DNA of 64,000 nt from Pasteurella oralis (GTDB lineage: Bacteria; Pseudomonadota; Gammaproteobacteria; Enterobacterales; Pasteurellaceae). Positions 1-9,148 of the stretch are shown piece after piece. The notes under the pieces were generated by a model that searched no databases, was not told the origin of the DNA, and was given only the letters and a program-made list of their open reading frames with translations. The stretch spans positions 1 through 64,000 of the forward strand of contig NZ_NXGB01000008.1 in assembly GCF_002850605.1 (NCBI RefSeq), read 5' to 3'. Positions within the stretch are counted from its first letter, which is position 1, and each line of letters starts with the position of its first letter. A program made the position numbers and the translations under genes.

Positions 1-33
1 AAAGCGCAAAGTACAAAATTTATCTACTTATTG

Positions 34-588
34 TTAGTTTTTTAAGCCATTTAATAACTTTGGTAGCTCAACAATAGAATCTAATACATAACTGGTTAAT
101 TTTTCGCCTTCTGATGTGATTGGTTTTCCAGTTCTAACTAAAATATTAATTGCAATATTAGCGCCTTTTCCAGCCAAAATATCTTCTACTTTATCACCAA
201 TCATAACTGATCTTGCTGGATCAATACCTAATTCTTTGATTGCTTGCAATAACATACCTGATTTAGGCTTACGACAATTACATTCTTTCTTATATTCTCC
301 TTTACCTTCAATATGATGTGGGCAATAATAAATGCCATCTAAATCCACTCCGCGATCTGCAAGTGACCAATCCATCCATTCTGTGAGTTGCAAAAATTGC
401 TCCTCTGAAAAATAACCGCGTGCGATACCAGATTGGTTAGTCACTAAAATCAAAAGGTAACCCATCTGTTTAAGTTGTTGTAATGCTTCAATACTGCCAG
501 TAATAAATTTAAATTGATCAATTTCATGAACATAGCCATGATCAAGATTTAATGTACCATCCCGATCTAAAAAAATCGCTTTTTTCAT
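34..588 (-). CDS. gmhB: D-glycero-beta-D-manno-heptose-1,7-bisphosphate 7-phosphatase
   Basis: Removes the C7 phosphate from heptose 1,7-bisphosphate in the cytoplasmic pathway to ADP-heptose, the sugar donor of the LPS inner core. The HAD motif FLDRDGTLN sits at the N terminus (nucleophile and acid/base aspartates at about residues 8 and 10). A CPHH...CNC cluster around residues 90-110 is the zinc-binding loop typical of GmhB, and GDKVEDI is the late HAD aspartate motif. The open frame extends to a TTG at 594, but ATG at 588 is preceded by AAGG at good spacing and gives [12 protein letters not shown], 184 residues, normal for the family. It is divergent from metN, as in many gammaproteobacteria. 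Two further LPS heptose genes (waaF, waaC) lie about 18 kb away in the window. Confidence 0.93.
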   Translation of the reverse strand: MKKAIFLDRDGTLNLDHGYVHEIDQFKFITGSIEALQQLKQMGYLLILVTNQSGIARGYFSEEQFLQLTEWMDWSLADRGVDLDGIYYCPHHIEGKGEYKKECNCRKPKSGMLLQAIKELGIDPARSVMIGDKVEDILAGKGANIAINILVRTGKPITSEGEKLTSYVLDSIVELPKLLNGLKN

Positions 589-709
589 TTTCAATCCTTA
601 TCTCTTTAGTTATAGATTAAATTATCCCTTTTCTTACAAACCTTAGCAAATAAACTCGCTATTGATTCTATTTAATAATCAATAATGATAAAAAATCTTT
701 GATTATATA

Positions 710-737
710 TTGACATGGAAATCTAGACGTCTAAAAT
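710..737 (+). promoter_or_regulatory. metNIQ promoter with MetJ box
   Basis: TTGACA (710-715) and TAAAAT (732-737), 16 bp apart, form a good sigma-70 promoter. A perfect MetJ box AGACGTCT (725-732) lies between them, and the preceding octamer GGAAATCT (717-724) matches 5 of 8, consistent with the tandem boxes MetJ needs. Bound repressor would cover the promoter. MetJ itself is not in the window, so repression by S-adenosylmethionine is inferred. Confidence 0.8.
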
Positions 738-784
738 ACAAATCCAATGTTATTTATAAAGAATCATAAAATAAAAGGGCTTAT

Positions 785-1819
785 ATGATTAAGCTAGAAA
801 ATATCAGTAAAATTTTTGATGTTTCAGGTAAAAAACTGACCGCACTTGATAATGTATCTCTGCATGTGCCAAAAGGACAAATTTGTGGTGTTATCGGCGC
901 TTCTGGTGCAGGAAAAAGTACATTAATACGTTGCGTTAACTTACTTGAAGCACCATCAACTGGCTCAGTTATTGTTGATGGAAAAGACTTAACTCAGTTA
1001 AGAAATACAGAATTAGTTCATGAACGACGTAATATCGGCATGATTTTTCAACATTTTAATTTGCTTACATCACGTACTGTCTTTGGTAATGTAGCATTGC
1101 CATTAGAATTAGAACATACGCCAAAAGAAAAAATTAATAATAAAGTCAATGAATTATTGGCATTGGTGGGTTTAGCAGATAAAAAAGATGCTTATCCTGC
1201 CAATTTATCTGGTGGTCAAAAACAGCGTGTAGCAATTGCACGTGCGCTTGCAAGTGAGCCTAAAGTACTTTTATGTGACGAAGCAACCAGTGCTTTAGAT
1301 CCAGCAACAACACAATCTATTTTGGCTTTATTAAAAGAAATCAACCGCACTTTAGGTATCACGATCCTATTAATTACTCACGAGATGGAAGTAGTCAAAC
1401 GGATTTGCGATAAAGTAGCTGTAATTGATAAAGGACATTTAATTGAGCAAGGTTCTGTGAGTGAAATCTTTTCTAACCCACAAACTCAATTGGCAAAAGA
1501 ATTTATTCGCTCAACTTTTCATATTAATTTACCAGAAGAATATATGGAAAAATTATCAGATACACCAAAACATGCGAACTCTTGGCCAATTGTACAATTT
1601 GAGTTCACTGGACGTACCGTGGATGCCCCAGTACTCTCACAAGCCTCAAAAATGTTTGGCGTTGATTTAAGTATTTTAACCTCACAAATTGACTATGCAG
1701 GTGGTGTAAAATTCGGCTTTGTTATTGCAGAAATGGAAGGTGATGATGACGCAATTACAAAAACAAAAACATATTTAATGGAACATAATGTAAAAGTTGA
1801 GGTACTAGGCTATGTTTGA
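785..1819 (+). CDS. metN: methionine ABC transporter ATP-binding protein
   Basis: ATPase of the MetNIQ importer for D- and L-methionine at the inner membrane. Walker [10 protein letters not shown] is at residues 38-46, the ABC signature LSGGQKQR near 142, and Walker [14 protein letters not shown] follows. After the ATPase core, about residues 265-344 form the NIL domain characteristic of MetN, which binds methionine and inhibits transport when internal methionine is high. 344 residues, normal length. The 3' end overlaps metI by 8 bp, indicating translational coupling. The promoter upstream carries a MetJ box. Confidence 0.96.
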   Translation: MIKLENISKIFDVSGKKLTALDNVSLHVPKGQICGVIGASGAGKSTLIRCVNLLEAPSTGSVIVDGKDLTQLRNTELVHERRNIGMIFQHFNLLTSRTVFGNVALPLELEHTPKEKINNKVNELLALVGLADKKDAYPANLSGGQKQRVAIARALASEPKVLLCDEATSALDPATTQSILALLKEINRTLGITILLITHEMEVVKRICDKVAVIDKGHLIEQGSVSEIFSNPQTQLAKEFIRSTFHINLPEEYMEKLSDTPKHANSWPIVQFEFTGRTVDAPVLSQASKMFGVDLSILTSQIDYAGGVKFGFVIAEMEGDDDAITKTKTYLMEHNVKVEVLGYV

Positions 1820-2501
1820 TCAATTATGGGCAGATTTTACCCAAGAAATGTCACCAAGAATTTGGGAGCTCGTTGGTCTTTCAACATTGGAAACACTTTA
1901 TATGGGTTTTACTGCAACAGTATTTGCTATCGTTGTAGGTTTACCAATAGGCTTCCTTGCTTTTCTGACAGGTAAAGGTGAAATTTTAGAACATCGTCGC
2001 GCGCATCAAGTATTAAACGTGATTATTAATATTGGTCGCTCGGTACCTTTTATTATTTTACTGATTATTTTATTGCCTTTTACCCGTTTAGTTGTCGGCA
2101 CAACATTAGGTACGACAGCTGCTATCGTTCCATTAAGTGTGTCAGCAATTCCATTTTTTGCAAGGCTTACATCAAATGCCTTACTTGAAATTCCAAGTGG
2201 ACTGACAGAGGCAGCAAAATCAATGGGAGCTACAAATTGGCAAATTGTAACCAAATACTATTTACCAGAGTCAATTCCAATTTTAATTAACGGCATCACG
2301 CTTACCTTAGTAGCATTAATTGGCTATTCAGCAATGGCTGGCGCTGTTGGCGGCGGCGGTTTAGGTAATCTTGCAATTACTTATGGCGAACACCGTAATA
2401 TGATCTATGTAAAATGGATCGCAACAATAATTATCGTTTTGATCGTCATGTTAAGCCAAAAACTAGGGGATTATTTGGCAGAACGTTTTGATCATCGCTA
2501 A
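1812..2501 (+). CDS. metI: methionine ABC transporter permease
   Basis: Inner-membrane channel subunit of MetNIQ. About five hydrophobic segments are visible (for example residues 20-50, 75-100 and 145-215). The cytoplasmic coupling loop with the EAA motif reads [16 protein letters not shown] near residue 132, the site where MetN docks. 229 residues, close to the E. coli protein. It starts inside the last codons of metN and is followed 43 bp later by metQ, so the three genes form one operon in the order ATPase-permease-binding protein. Confidence 0.96.
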   Translation: MFDQLWADFTQEMSPRIWELVGLSTLETLYMGFTATVFAIVVGLPIGFLAFLTGKGEILEHRRAHQVLNVIINIGRSVPFIILLIILLPFTRLVVGTTLGTTAAIVPLSVSAIPFFARLTSNALLEIPSGLTEAAKSMGATNWQIVTKYYLPESIPILINGITLTLVALIGYSAMAGAVGGGGLGNLAITYGEHRNMIYVKWIATIIIVLIVMLSQKLGDYLAERFDHR

Positions 2502-2544
2502 TTAAAACATAACTAACACAACATCTTTTTTCAGAGGATTACTT

Positions 2545-3375
2545 ATGAAATTAACTAAACTTTTAGGTCTTGCGACCATTTTCTCGGCAATCGCATTAGC
2601 AGGTTGTAAAGATGATAAACCCGCAGCAACAGCGGCAAAACAAGAACCTGCTGCGCGTAAATTAACAATTGGTGTCATGTCTGGCGCAGAAGCACAAGTC
2701 ACTGAAGTTGCTGCACGTATTGCAAAAGAAAAATACAATATTGATGTGAAACTGATCGAATTTACTGAGTATACTCAGCCAAATGAAGCGCTTTCAAAAG
2801 GTGATTTAGATGCTAATGCGTTCCAACACAAACCTTATATGGATAAAGAGGTAGAGCAACGTGGTTATAAATTGGCTATCGTTGGTAATACTTTCGTCTT
2901 CCCAATTGCAGCTTATTCTAAAAAAATCAAAAATGTATCTGAATTACAAGATGGTGCTATTGTTGCGGTACCAAACAATCCAAGTAACTTAGGTCGTGCA
3001 TTATTGCTTTTAGAAAAACAAGGTGTCATTAAATTAAAAGATTCAAGCAATTTATTCTCAACTTCAATTGATGTTGTTGAAAATCCAAAAAATATTCAAA
3101 TCAAAGAAGTGGAAACTTCATTACTTCCACGTGCATTAGATGATGTTGACTTCGCAATCATCAACAATACTTATGCAGGTCAGCATGGTTTAACCCGTGA
3201 AAAAGATGGTATCTTTGTTGAAGATAAAGATTCACCTTATGTAAACTTGGTGGTGACTCGTGAAGACAATAAAGAAAATGATGTCATTAAAGATTTTGTT
3301 AAAGCTTTCCAAAGTGAAGAAGTTTATCAAGAAGCAGTTAAACATTTTAATGATGGTGTTGTAAAAGGTTGGTAA
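2545..3375 (+). CDS. metQ: methionine-binding lipoprotein
   Basis: Substrate-binding component of MetNIQ, anchored by lipid on the periplasmic side. The N terminus has a lipoprotein signal with lipobox LAGC (cysteine near residue 21), then a low-complexity K/A/P linker and the NLPA-family fold beginning LTIGVMSGAEA. 276 residues. The ATG is preceded by AGAGG at 7-bp spacing. Last gene of the metNIQ operon, directly followed by a strong hairpin terminator. NLPA proteins can also bind other ligands, but the metN NIL domain and the MetJ box support methionine. Confidence 0.94.
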   Translation: MKLTKLLGLATIFSAIALAGCKDDKPAATAAKQEPAARKLTIGVMSGAEAQVTEVAARIAKEKYNIDVKLIEFTEYTQPNEALSKGDLDANAFQHKPYMDKEVEQRGYKLAIVGNTFVFPIAAYSKKIKNVSELQDGAIVAVPNNPSNLGRALLLLEKQGVIKLKDSSNLFSTSIDVVENPKNIQIKEVETSLLPRALDDVDFAIINNTYAGQHGLTREKDGIFVEDKDSPYVNLVVTREDNKENDVIKDFVKAFQSEEVYQEAVKHFNDGVVKGW

Positions 3376-3397
3376 TATTTTTTACTTTGCTTTAAAT

Positions 3398-3431
3398 AAA
3401 ATGATCCCCAGCATAGACTGGGGATCATTTT
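3398..3431. terminator. bidirectional terminator between metQ and the yfiF-like gene
   Basis: A perfect 14-bp inverted repeat (3398-3411 with 3418-3431, stem AAAATGATCCCCAG, 6-nt loop) lies between convergent genes. A/T-rich tracts flank the stem on both sides, so it can end metNIQ transcripts on one strand and the methyltransferase transcript on the other. Confidence 0.85.
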
Positions 3432-3484
3432 ATTTGCTATTTACTAATATTTGATAGACTAACATTAAACTAGTACATAAATGC

Positions 3485-4573
3485 TTAATTTATACTTAAA
3501 TCCCATTGTGCCAGTAATACGCCCGTTGCAACAGCAATGTTCAATTCTGCATTGAGAGGGTTATTTAAAGACAAAACAACTTTTTCATCTTCTTTTTCTG
3601 CTAATATAGCTCTCCCCGCTTCACTCACGACAAAAACTACTTTATGAGCAAACTTAATTTTACTAAGTGCTTTAGCTTGTTTACTGGCTGAAAGATGTAT
3701 AACTTGATAGCCTGCTTGACGAAGTTGTTTTAGCGCATTATCTGCATAATCCGTTTCTAACACGCGAATGTATTCCATACCACCTTCAGCAACACGTACT
3801 GCAGCTGATGTATTCAGATTATCTACAAATTGCCGCTCTACAATCATTCCTTTCACACCGAATACCGCGCAAGTGCGAACAATGCCACCAATATTATGCG
3901 CATTTTGTACACCATCCAACATCACTAAACAGTCTTGCTTACGAGGGATATCTAAGTAACCTGATAAAGTAAATGGTCTGGCTTTTTTCACTAACATACA
4001 GATACCACCATGGTGCTCCGTACCACTCACTAAAGTTAATTCGGCATTATCCACGACATGATAGACCTTTTTACTTGTCGCTAAATAACTGAATAACTCA
4101 CCGCTCTTTTTTGCCATTTCTACAGTTGCCCAAACTCGTACAATACTGTCTGGTCGCTGTGCAAATAATGCAGCACAAGCATTTTCGCCGTATACTTTCA
4201 TTTCTTCTGCACGATTTTTCTTAATTTTTTCAGGGGCACGTGGTGAAAGAGGACCTGTTTTTTTCTCAGTGACTTTATCACTTATCCCCGTACTTTTTAT
4301 AACAACTTTCACTTTACCTTCTGCACCACTTGCTGCTCGCAACGTGGTTTGTGCAATATGCTGTTCTACTCTTGGAATACTACGAGAGCCTTTACTTCTT
4401 GTCTGCGATTTATTCATCGAATGAAAACTATCACGGGATTTATTTGCAGCACGTTCTTGGGATTTATGTTTGAAGTGCGGTGTGTTTTTTTCAAATTTTT
4501 CACCGACTACGCGCTCATTAAATTGCTTATTTTGCGCTTGTTGAAAAACAGGTACTTTTGTTTTATTACTCAT
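3485..4573 (-). CDS. TrmH/SpoU-family tRNA/rRNA methyltransferase, YfiF-like
   Basis: Predicted 2'-O-ribose methyltransferase of the SPOUT superfamily. The first ~115 residues are basic and low in complexity, likely disordered RNA-binding sequence. Next comes a substrate-binding domain beginning KVYGENACAALFAQRPD, as in YfiF/RlmB. The C-terminal SpoU domain shows motif 1 (NAHNIGGIVRTCAVFG), motif 2 (VVFVVSEAGRAIL) and motif 3 (NPLNAELNIAVATGVLL). In motif 3 the usual SLN is ELN, which may matter for activity. 362 residues, similar to E. coli YfiF. Its RNA target is not established to my knowledge. Divergent from pssA. Confidence 0.8.
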   Translation of the reverse strand: MSNKTKVPVFQQAQNKQFNERVVGEKFEKNTPHFKHKSQERAANKSRDSFHSMNKSQTRSKGSRSIPRVEQHIAQTTLRAASGAEGKVKVVIKSTGISDKVTEKKTGPLSPRAPEKIKKNRAEEMKVYGENACAALFAQRPDSIVRVWATVEMAKKSGELFSYLATSKKVYHVVDNAELTLVSGTEHHGGICMLVKKARPFTLSGYLDIPRKQDCLVMLDGVQNAHNIGGIVRTCAVFGVKGMIVERQFVDNLNTSAAVRVAEGGMEYIRVLETDYADNALKQLRQAGYQVIHLSASKQAKALSKIKFAHKVVFVVSEAGRAILAEKEDEKVVLSLNNPLNAELNIAVATGVLLAQWDLSIN

Positions 4574-4738
4574 TTTGATGTGCCAGTTTGATTGTTAGAA
4601 GACGCAAACTCAGGCAAAAAAAGCCCTACTTCGCGATAAAGTGTGAGCATTATAACGAAAAAACCGTATTTTGCTACCAAGTTCCATATTAAATATTGTA
4701 AACTAACGAGCTAATCAAACTTAAAGAGAATGATTTTT

Positions 4739-6115
4739 ATGTTGATAAACAAAACCAAACGAGCAAAACAAAATATCAATCGTTTATTCTGTTTACCGTT
4801 GCAAGCTGAACAAGTGGAATTTCTCTATAACCCAGCAGAATTTAAAAGCCAAATTATTCAGCTCATTAAACAAGCAAAATCACGTATTTATGTCACAGCG
4901 CTTTATTGGCAGCACGATGAAGCAGGGCAAGAAATTTTAGATGAAATCTATCGCGCTAAACAAGATAATCCCTCCCTCGATGTCAAGATATTAATTGATT
5001 GGCACCGAGCACAGCGCAATTTACTCGGTGCAGAAAAAAGTGCAACTAATGCAGATTGGTATTGTGATGAACGTATAAAATACCAATTACCCCATGATCC
5101 AAATATGTTTTTTGGTGTCCCAATTAACACGCGCGAAGTTTTTGGTGTGTTACATATTAAAGGCTTTGTATTTGATAACACTGTGCTCTATAGCGGTGCA
5201 AGTATTAATAATGTCTATCTACATCAATTAAATAAATATCGTTATGATCGCTATCACAAAATCATTCATGCAGAATTAGCGGATGCGATGGTCTGTTTTA
5301 TACAGCAATACTTATTAAATCCAATGGCAGTTTATCCTCTGGATATCATCAATCGCCCAACAACAAAAGAAATTCGTCCAGCAATTAAAGAATTTCGTAA
5401 AACATTAGCTTTTGAAGCACAGTATGTGTTGAAAGGGGCGAATCTATTAGAAGAAAATGAAGAGCAGCTCAGTATTTCTGTCTTGTTTGGTTTAAGCAAA
5501 TATAACAATCGTTTGAACCAAACTATCGAAGATCTATTTCAAGTTGTTGAACAGGAATTAGTGATCTGTACACCTTACTTTAACTTTCCACGTACATTGC
5601 AACAAAAAATTCGTCGTTTACTTAATAAAGGCAAAAAAGTGGAAATTATTGTTGGTGACAAAACAGCAAATGATTTCTATATTCCTCCTTCTGAACCGTT
5701 CAAAATGGCAGGTGCATTGCCTTATTTATACGAAAGTAATTTACGTCGCTTTAGTAAAAAGTTTGAATATGAAATTAATCAAGGATTATTAACGATTCGA
5801 ACTTGGAAAGATGGTGATAATTCTTATCACTTAAAAGGCGTTTGGGTAGATCAACACTACATTTTATTGACAGGCAATAACTTAAACCCGAGGGCATGGC
5901 GTTTAGATGCAGAGAATGGATTGTTTATCCATGATCCAAAGCAACAACTACGCGATCAAGTCGAGCGAGAATTAACCTGTATTCGTCAGCATACGACGAT
6001 ACTAAAACATTATTCTGAATTAGATGAAATGAAACAGTATCCAGCACCGGTACAAAAGCTGTTGAAAAAATTTGCTCGTGTCAAAGCTGATAAATTAATT
6101 AAAATGATTCTATAA
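4739..6115 (+). CDS. pssA: CDP-diacylglycerol-serine O-phosphatidyltransferase (phosphatidylserine synthase)
   Basis: Makes phosphatidylserine from CDP-diacylglycerol and serine, the committed step to phosphatidylethanolamine. It belongs to the phospholipase D superfamily: two HxK motifs are visible (HIKGFVFDNTVLYSGASIN near residue 140 and HLKGVWVDQHYILLTGNN near 362), and GDKTANDFYIP matches E. coli PssA almost exactly. It acts on the inner face of the membrane without spanning it. An upstream in-frame ATG at 4730 is too close to the ribosome site; AGAGA (4725-4729) is 9 bp from the ATG at 4739, giving 458 residues. A clear terminator follows. Confidence 0.93.
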   Translation: MLINKTKRAKQNINRLFCLPLQAEQVEFLYNPAEFKSQIIQLIKQAKSRIYVTALYWQHDEAGQEILDEIYRAKQDNPSLDVKILIDWHRAQRNLLGAEKSATNADWYCDERIKYQLPHDPNMFFGVPINTREVFGVLHIKGFVFDNTVLYSGASINNVYLHQLNKYRYDRYHKIIHAELADAMVCFIQQYLLNPMAVYPLDIINRPTTKEIRPAIKEFRKTLAFEAQYVLKGANLLEENEEQLSISVLFGLSKYNNRLNQTIEDLFQVVEQELVICTPYFNFPRTLQQKIRRLLNKGKKVEIIVGDKTANDFYIPPSEPFKMAGALPYLYESNLRRFSKKFEYEINQGLLTIRTWKDGDNSYHLKGVWVDQHYILLTGNNLNPRAWRLDAENGLFIHDPKQQLRDQVERELTCIRQHTTILKHYSELDEMKQYPAPVQKLLKKFARVKADKLIKMIL

Positions 6116-6120
6116 ATATA

Positions 6121-6146
6121 ATGGAGGCAATAAGCCTCCATTTTTA
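6121..6146 (+). terminator. pssA terminator
   Basis: Stem ATGGAGGC (6121-6128) pairs with GCCTCCAT (6134-6141) around a 5-nt loop, followed by a T run. Confidence 0.85.
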
Positions 6147-6187
6147 CAATATTCTACTTTTATTTATTAATAAAACTTAGCTAAAAC

Positions 6188-6207
6188 AGACCGCACTTTA
6201 GCGGTCT
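6188..6207 (-). terminator. lutC-side terminator built on an uptake signal sequence
   Basis: AGACCGC (6188-6194) pairs with GCGGTCT (6201-6207) across a 6-nt loop; the left arm and loop contain ACCGCACTT, the uptake signal. On the minus strand the stem is followed by GTTTT, so it would end the lctP-lutABC transcript. Uptake signals doubling as terminators are common in Pasteurellaceae. Confidence 0.7.
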
Positions 6208-6212
6208 TTCAT

Positions 6213-6920
6213 CTATTTTGTATCATCAATAATCAAATAAGCTTTCGCAACAGGTCCATGTACGCCAACAACTTTGATAAGCTCAATATCTGCGGTGGAA
6301 CTTGGACCTGCAATCAAATTGACACATGATGGCATACGCTCACCTCGTTTTGCTTTTTGATGCAAAATTTCTGATAGTTGTGCAACACGGGGCAAAATAG
6401 TACTTTTGTTCAACACAACAATAGATACTTTCGGTAATAGACTGACTGAACGACCTGATTGCGCATTAGAAAACAGTACAATACCACCAGATTCTGTTAA
6501 GCCATATTCAGCGAACACAATACCGATATTAGCGCTATTGGCGAAAGTGCGATTCATTTCGGCTGAGTTTTCCGCCCAAATATGCGTTTCATATTGCGCT
6601 TGTATCGCAGGTGTAATCCCCGCTTCAACTAAACGTGCATCGTCGTTTAAAATAACAGGACCGCCACCATATTGTTCACATAATGCTAATAAATTAGTAC
6701 TCGCCTGTTCAGGGGTTGTAATTTTGCAGTTGACTAACATCGTCTGCGAAGCAAATTCAACAAACGCAGTACAGCGCTCATCAATACTTAATTCTGTTAA
6801 ACGTGTTGTCGGATAGTTATTCAGTTGTGGATAACGCCCTGTGATAGTTGGACGAAATTCTCGTCCAAGTTGTTGCGCAAGGTTATCTAAAAACTGTTGT
6901 CTATTTTGTTGATCTAACAT
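6213..6920 (-). CDS. lutC: lactate utilization protein C (LUD domain)
   Basis: Third subunit of the LutABC iron-sulfur L-lactate dehydrogenase complex that oxidises L-lactate to pyruvate. 235 residues, essentially a single LUD domain with the conserved stretches FAEYGLTESGGIVL and NLIAGPSSTADIELIKVVGVHGP near the C terminus. No iron-sulfur motif of its own, as expected. It follows lutB by 16 bp, and the set lutA-lutB-lutC is downstream of a lactate permease, which supports the assignment. E. coli YkgG is the equivalent. Confidence 0.92.
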   Translation of the reverse strand: MLDQQNRQQFLDNLAQQLGREFRPTITGRYPQLNNYPTTRLTELSIDERCTAFVEFASQTMLVNCKITTPEQASTNLLALCEQYGGGPVILNDDARLVEAGITPAIQAQYETHIWAENSAEMNRTFANSANIGIVFAEYGLTESGGIVLFSNAQSGRSVSLLPKVSIVVLNKSTILPRVAQLSEILHQKAKRGERMPSCVNLIAGPSSTADIELIKVVGVHGPVAKAYLIIDDTK

Positions 6921-6936
6921 AGAAATTCCTCACTAA

Positions 6937-8343
6937 TTAACGATTTTTGAACCAAGAACGGAAGCTTTCACCTTCAGCTTCTGGTAAGTCACGAGCTTTA
7001 GTCCATTCTGCAACCGCACCGACTTGAATCGGCATTTTACCATCACGAATTGCTAATTTTGCGACTTTCGCACCAACATTGACGCCAATTTTCCATAAGC
7101 TTGGATGACTATTAGCCACTGTAAATGCCTTCACTGATAAACGTTCTACTACAGGATTCATGCCTGACTCAGCAATATTACGACGGTGTTTTAATAATAA
7201 ATTTGCTAATGGAATTTTGACAGGGCAAACTTGATTACATGCGGTACACAATGAACAGGCAGACGGTAGATCTTTAAATTCCTCATAGCCACCTAGAATG
7301 GGTGAAATCACTGATCCAATTGGACCTGGATAAATAGAACCATAACCATGCCCGCCAATTTGGCGATAAGCTGGGCAAGTATTCAAACAAGCACCACAGC
7401 GGATACAACGTAATACTTCGCGGAATTCTGAACCAAGCATTTTCGAGCGTCCATTATCGACAATGACTAAATGGAATTCTTCTGGACCATCCGTTTCACC
7501 AGCCAAACGAGGACCTGTTAACCAAGTGTTATAACCTGTTAAACGTGCACCTACCGCACTGCGTGCTAATAAAGTGATTAAAACATCAACTTCTTTAAAA
7601 GTTGGTGCTAAACGTTCCATCCCCATTACTGCAATATGCGTTTTCGGTAATGATGTTGCTAGACGTAAGTTACCTTCGTTAGTCACCAAACATACACTAC
7701 CTGTTTCTGCGACTGCGAAATTACAACCGCTCACGCCAATATCTGCTTCTAAGAAATCCTTACGGATAGTTTCACGAATAAATAACGTCATTTCTTCCGG
7801 CGTTTCAGAGCCAGTATAGCCTAACTTTTCTGCTAACACTTTACGAATTTGATGACGATCTTTATGAATAGCAGGTACCACAATATGCGATGGCTTATCT
7901 TCTGCGACTTGAAGAATATATTCGCCCAGATCGGTTTCAATAACTTTAATTCCTTCTGCTTCAAGGACATGGTTCATACCGATTTCCTCGGTGACCATTG
8001 ACTTTGACTTCACAATTTTCTTTGCATTTTTGGCTTTAGCCACTTGTTTAATATAGTTGGTTGCTTCTTCAGCAGTCGCAGCAAAATAAACATGACCACC
8101 ATTCTGAGTCACTTTTTCCGAAAGTTGGTAAAGATAAGCATCTAAATTTTCGATAACATGATTACGAATTTCTTTAGCCAAATCACGCCATTCTTCCCAA
8201 TGCCCCAGCTCTTCCACCATTTTTTGGCGATTAGCACCAATACGTTCTTGCGCCATAACAACAGCTTTACGCATGATCTCATTGTGAATTTCTTCGTTAA
8301 TGCGCGGCTTAAATTGAAGGTGGCTTGTTTTAATTGACATCAT
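6937..8343 (-). CDS. lutB: lactate utilization protein B, iron-sulfur subunit
   Basis: Central electron-transfer subunit of the L-lactate-oxidising LutABC complex. The N-terminal ~290 residues form a LUD-type domain (GVSGCNFAVAETGSV, RLTGYNTWLTGPRL). Two 4Fe-4S clusters follow: CIRCGACLNTCP near 310 and CSLCTACNQVCP near 360. 468 residues, the usual length. Two adjacent ATGs (8343 and 8340) follow GGAGG; either could start translation. The gene lies 8 bp after lutA and 16 bp before lutC. E. coli YkgF is the equivalent. Confidence 0.95.
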   Translation of the reverse strand: MMSIKTSHLQFKPRINEEIHNEIMRKAVVMAQERIGANRQKMVEELGHWEEWRDLAKEIRNHVIENLDAYLYQLSEKVTQNGGHVYFAATAEEATNYIKQVAKAKNAKKIVKSKSMVTEEIGMNHVLEAEGIKVIETDLGEYILQVAEDKPSHIVVPAIHKDRHQIRKVLAEKLGYTGSETPEEMTLFIRETIRKDFLEADIGVSGCNFAVAETGSVCLVTNEGNLRLATSLPKTHIAVMGMERLAPTFKEVDVLITLLARSAVGARLTGYNTWLTGPRLAGETDGPEEFHLVIVDNGRSKMLGSEFREVLRCIRCGACLNTCPAYRQIGGHGYGSIYPGPIGSVISPILGGYEEFKDLPSACSLCTACNQVCPVKIPLANLLLKHRRNIAESGMNPVVERLSVKAFTVANSHPSLWKIGVNVGAKVAKLAIRDGKMPIQVGAVAEWTKARDLPEAEGESFRSWFKNR

Positions 8344-8351
8344 TTTCCTCC

Positions 8352-9071
8352 TTAGCGACTCATTAATACTTCAGCGATATGCATGACTTTCACATTATGT
8401 CCTTCTCGCTTCATGCGTCCGCCAATATTCAGTAAGCAGCTCACATCCGCACCAATTAGATATAAAGGTTTCACAGCCATGATATGTTGTACTTTCTCTT
8501 TCACCATTTCACCTGAAATCTCAGCCATTTTCACAGAGAAAGTACCGCCGAAACCACAACAGGTTTCTTGGTTGTGAATAGGTAATAAGGTTAATCCTTC
8601 CACATTTTGTAGTAGTTTTAATGGTTCTTCTTTAACACCCAATTTACGGAATAAACTACAAGAAGGATGATAAACCGCATTGCCCTCTAATTTTGCACCT
8701 ACATTGACGATACCTAATTTATTCACAATAAAGTCAGTTAAATCATAAAAACGATCAGCGACTTTTTTCGCACGAGCTACCCACTCTGGTTCATCTTTTA
8801 AATACTCTGGGTAAGTCGTGATGGCATACACACAAGAACCAGCGGGCGCCACAATAGGGTAATCATTTACCTCAAAGGTTTCGATTAATTTTTTCATTGC
8901 TGGAATAGCTTGGGTTACATAACCACTGTTAATTGCAGGCTGTCCACAGCAACTTTGTTGCTCAAGGAAAGTAATTTGACAGCCAAGCTGTTCAAGGAGA
9001 AGCACTGTTTGCTTTGCCACATTGGATTTCAATGCATCAGCAATACAGGTTACATAAAAATTGACATTCAT
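8352..9071 (-). CDS. lutA: lactate utilization protein A, CCG-domain subunit
   Basis: Cysteine-rich subunit of LutABC. Two CCG motifs, QQSCCGQPA near residue 40 and QETCCGFGGTF near 168, mark the heterodisulfide-reductase-type cysteine-rich domains that hold redox clusters. 239 residues, as in YkgE/LutA. First of the three lut genes, separated from lctP by an intercistronic hairpin, so it may be transcribed at a reduced level from the lctP promoter or from a weak promoter of its own. Confidence 0.94.
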   Translation of the reverse strand: MNVNFYVTCIADALKSNVAKQTVLLLEQLGCQITFLEQQSCCGQPAINSGYVTQAIPAMKKLIETFEVNDYPIVAPAGSCVYAITTYPEYLKDEPEWVARAKKVADRFYDLTDFIVNKLGIVNVGAKLEGNAVYHPSCSLFRKLGVKEEPLKLLQNVEGLTLLPIHNQETCCGFGGTFSVKMAEISGEMVKEKVQHIMAVKPLYLIGADVSCLLNIGGRMKREGHNVKVMHIAEVLMSR

Positions 9072-9094
9072 TTTTGATTACTCCAAAAAATAGC

Positions 9095-9125
9095 ACATAG
9101 CTAACTTCACAAAAGTTAGCTATGT
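9095..9125 (-). terminator. intercistronic hairpin between lctP and lutA
   Basis: A perfect 13-bp stem (9095-9107 with 9113-9125, ACATAGCTAACTT arm, 5-nt loop) is followed on the minus strand by GCTATTTTTTGG. It is a good intrinsic terminator placed within the co-directional lctP-lutABC group, so it may be a partial terminator or a 3' end-protecting hairpin. Confidence 0.75.
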
Positions 9126-9148
9126 ATGAAGATATAACAAAAGACAGG

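Noticed and set aside
3485-4573. Assignment as RlmB
   Set aside because: The long basic N-terminal extension and the altered motif 3 fit YfiF better than RlmB, which is about 245 residues.
6406-6816. 136-codon plus-strand frame opposite lutC
   Set aside because: Antisense shadow of a conserved LUD-domain gene.
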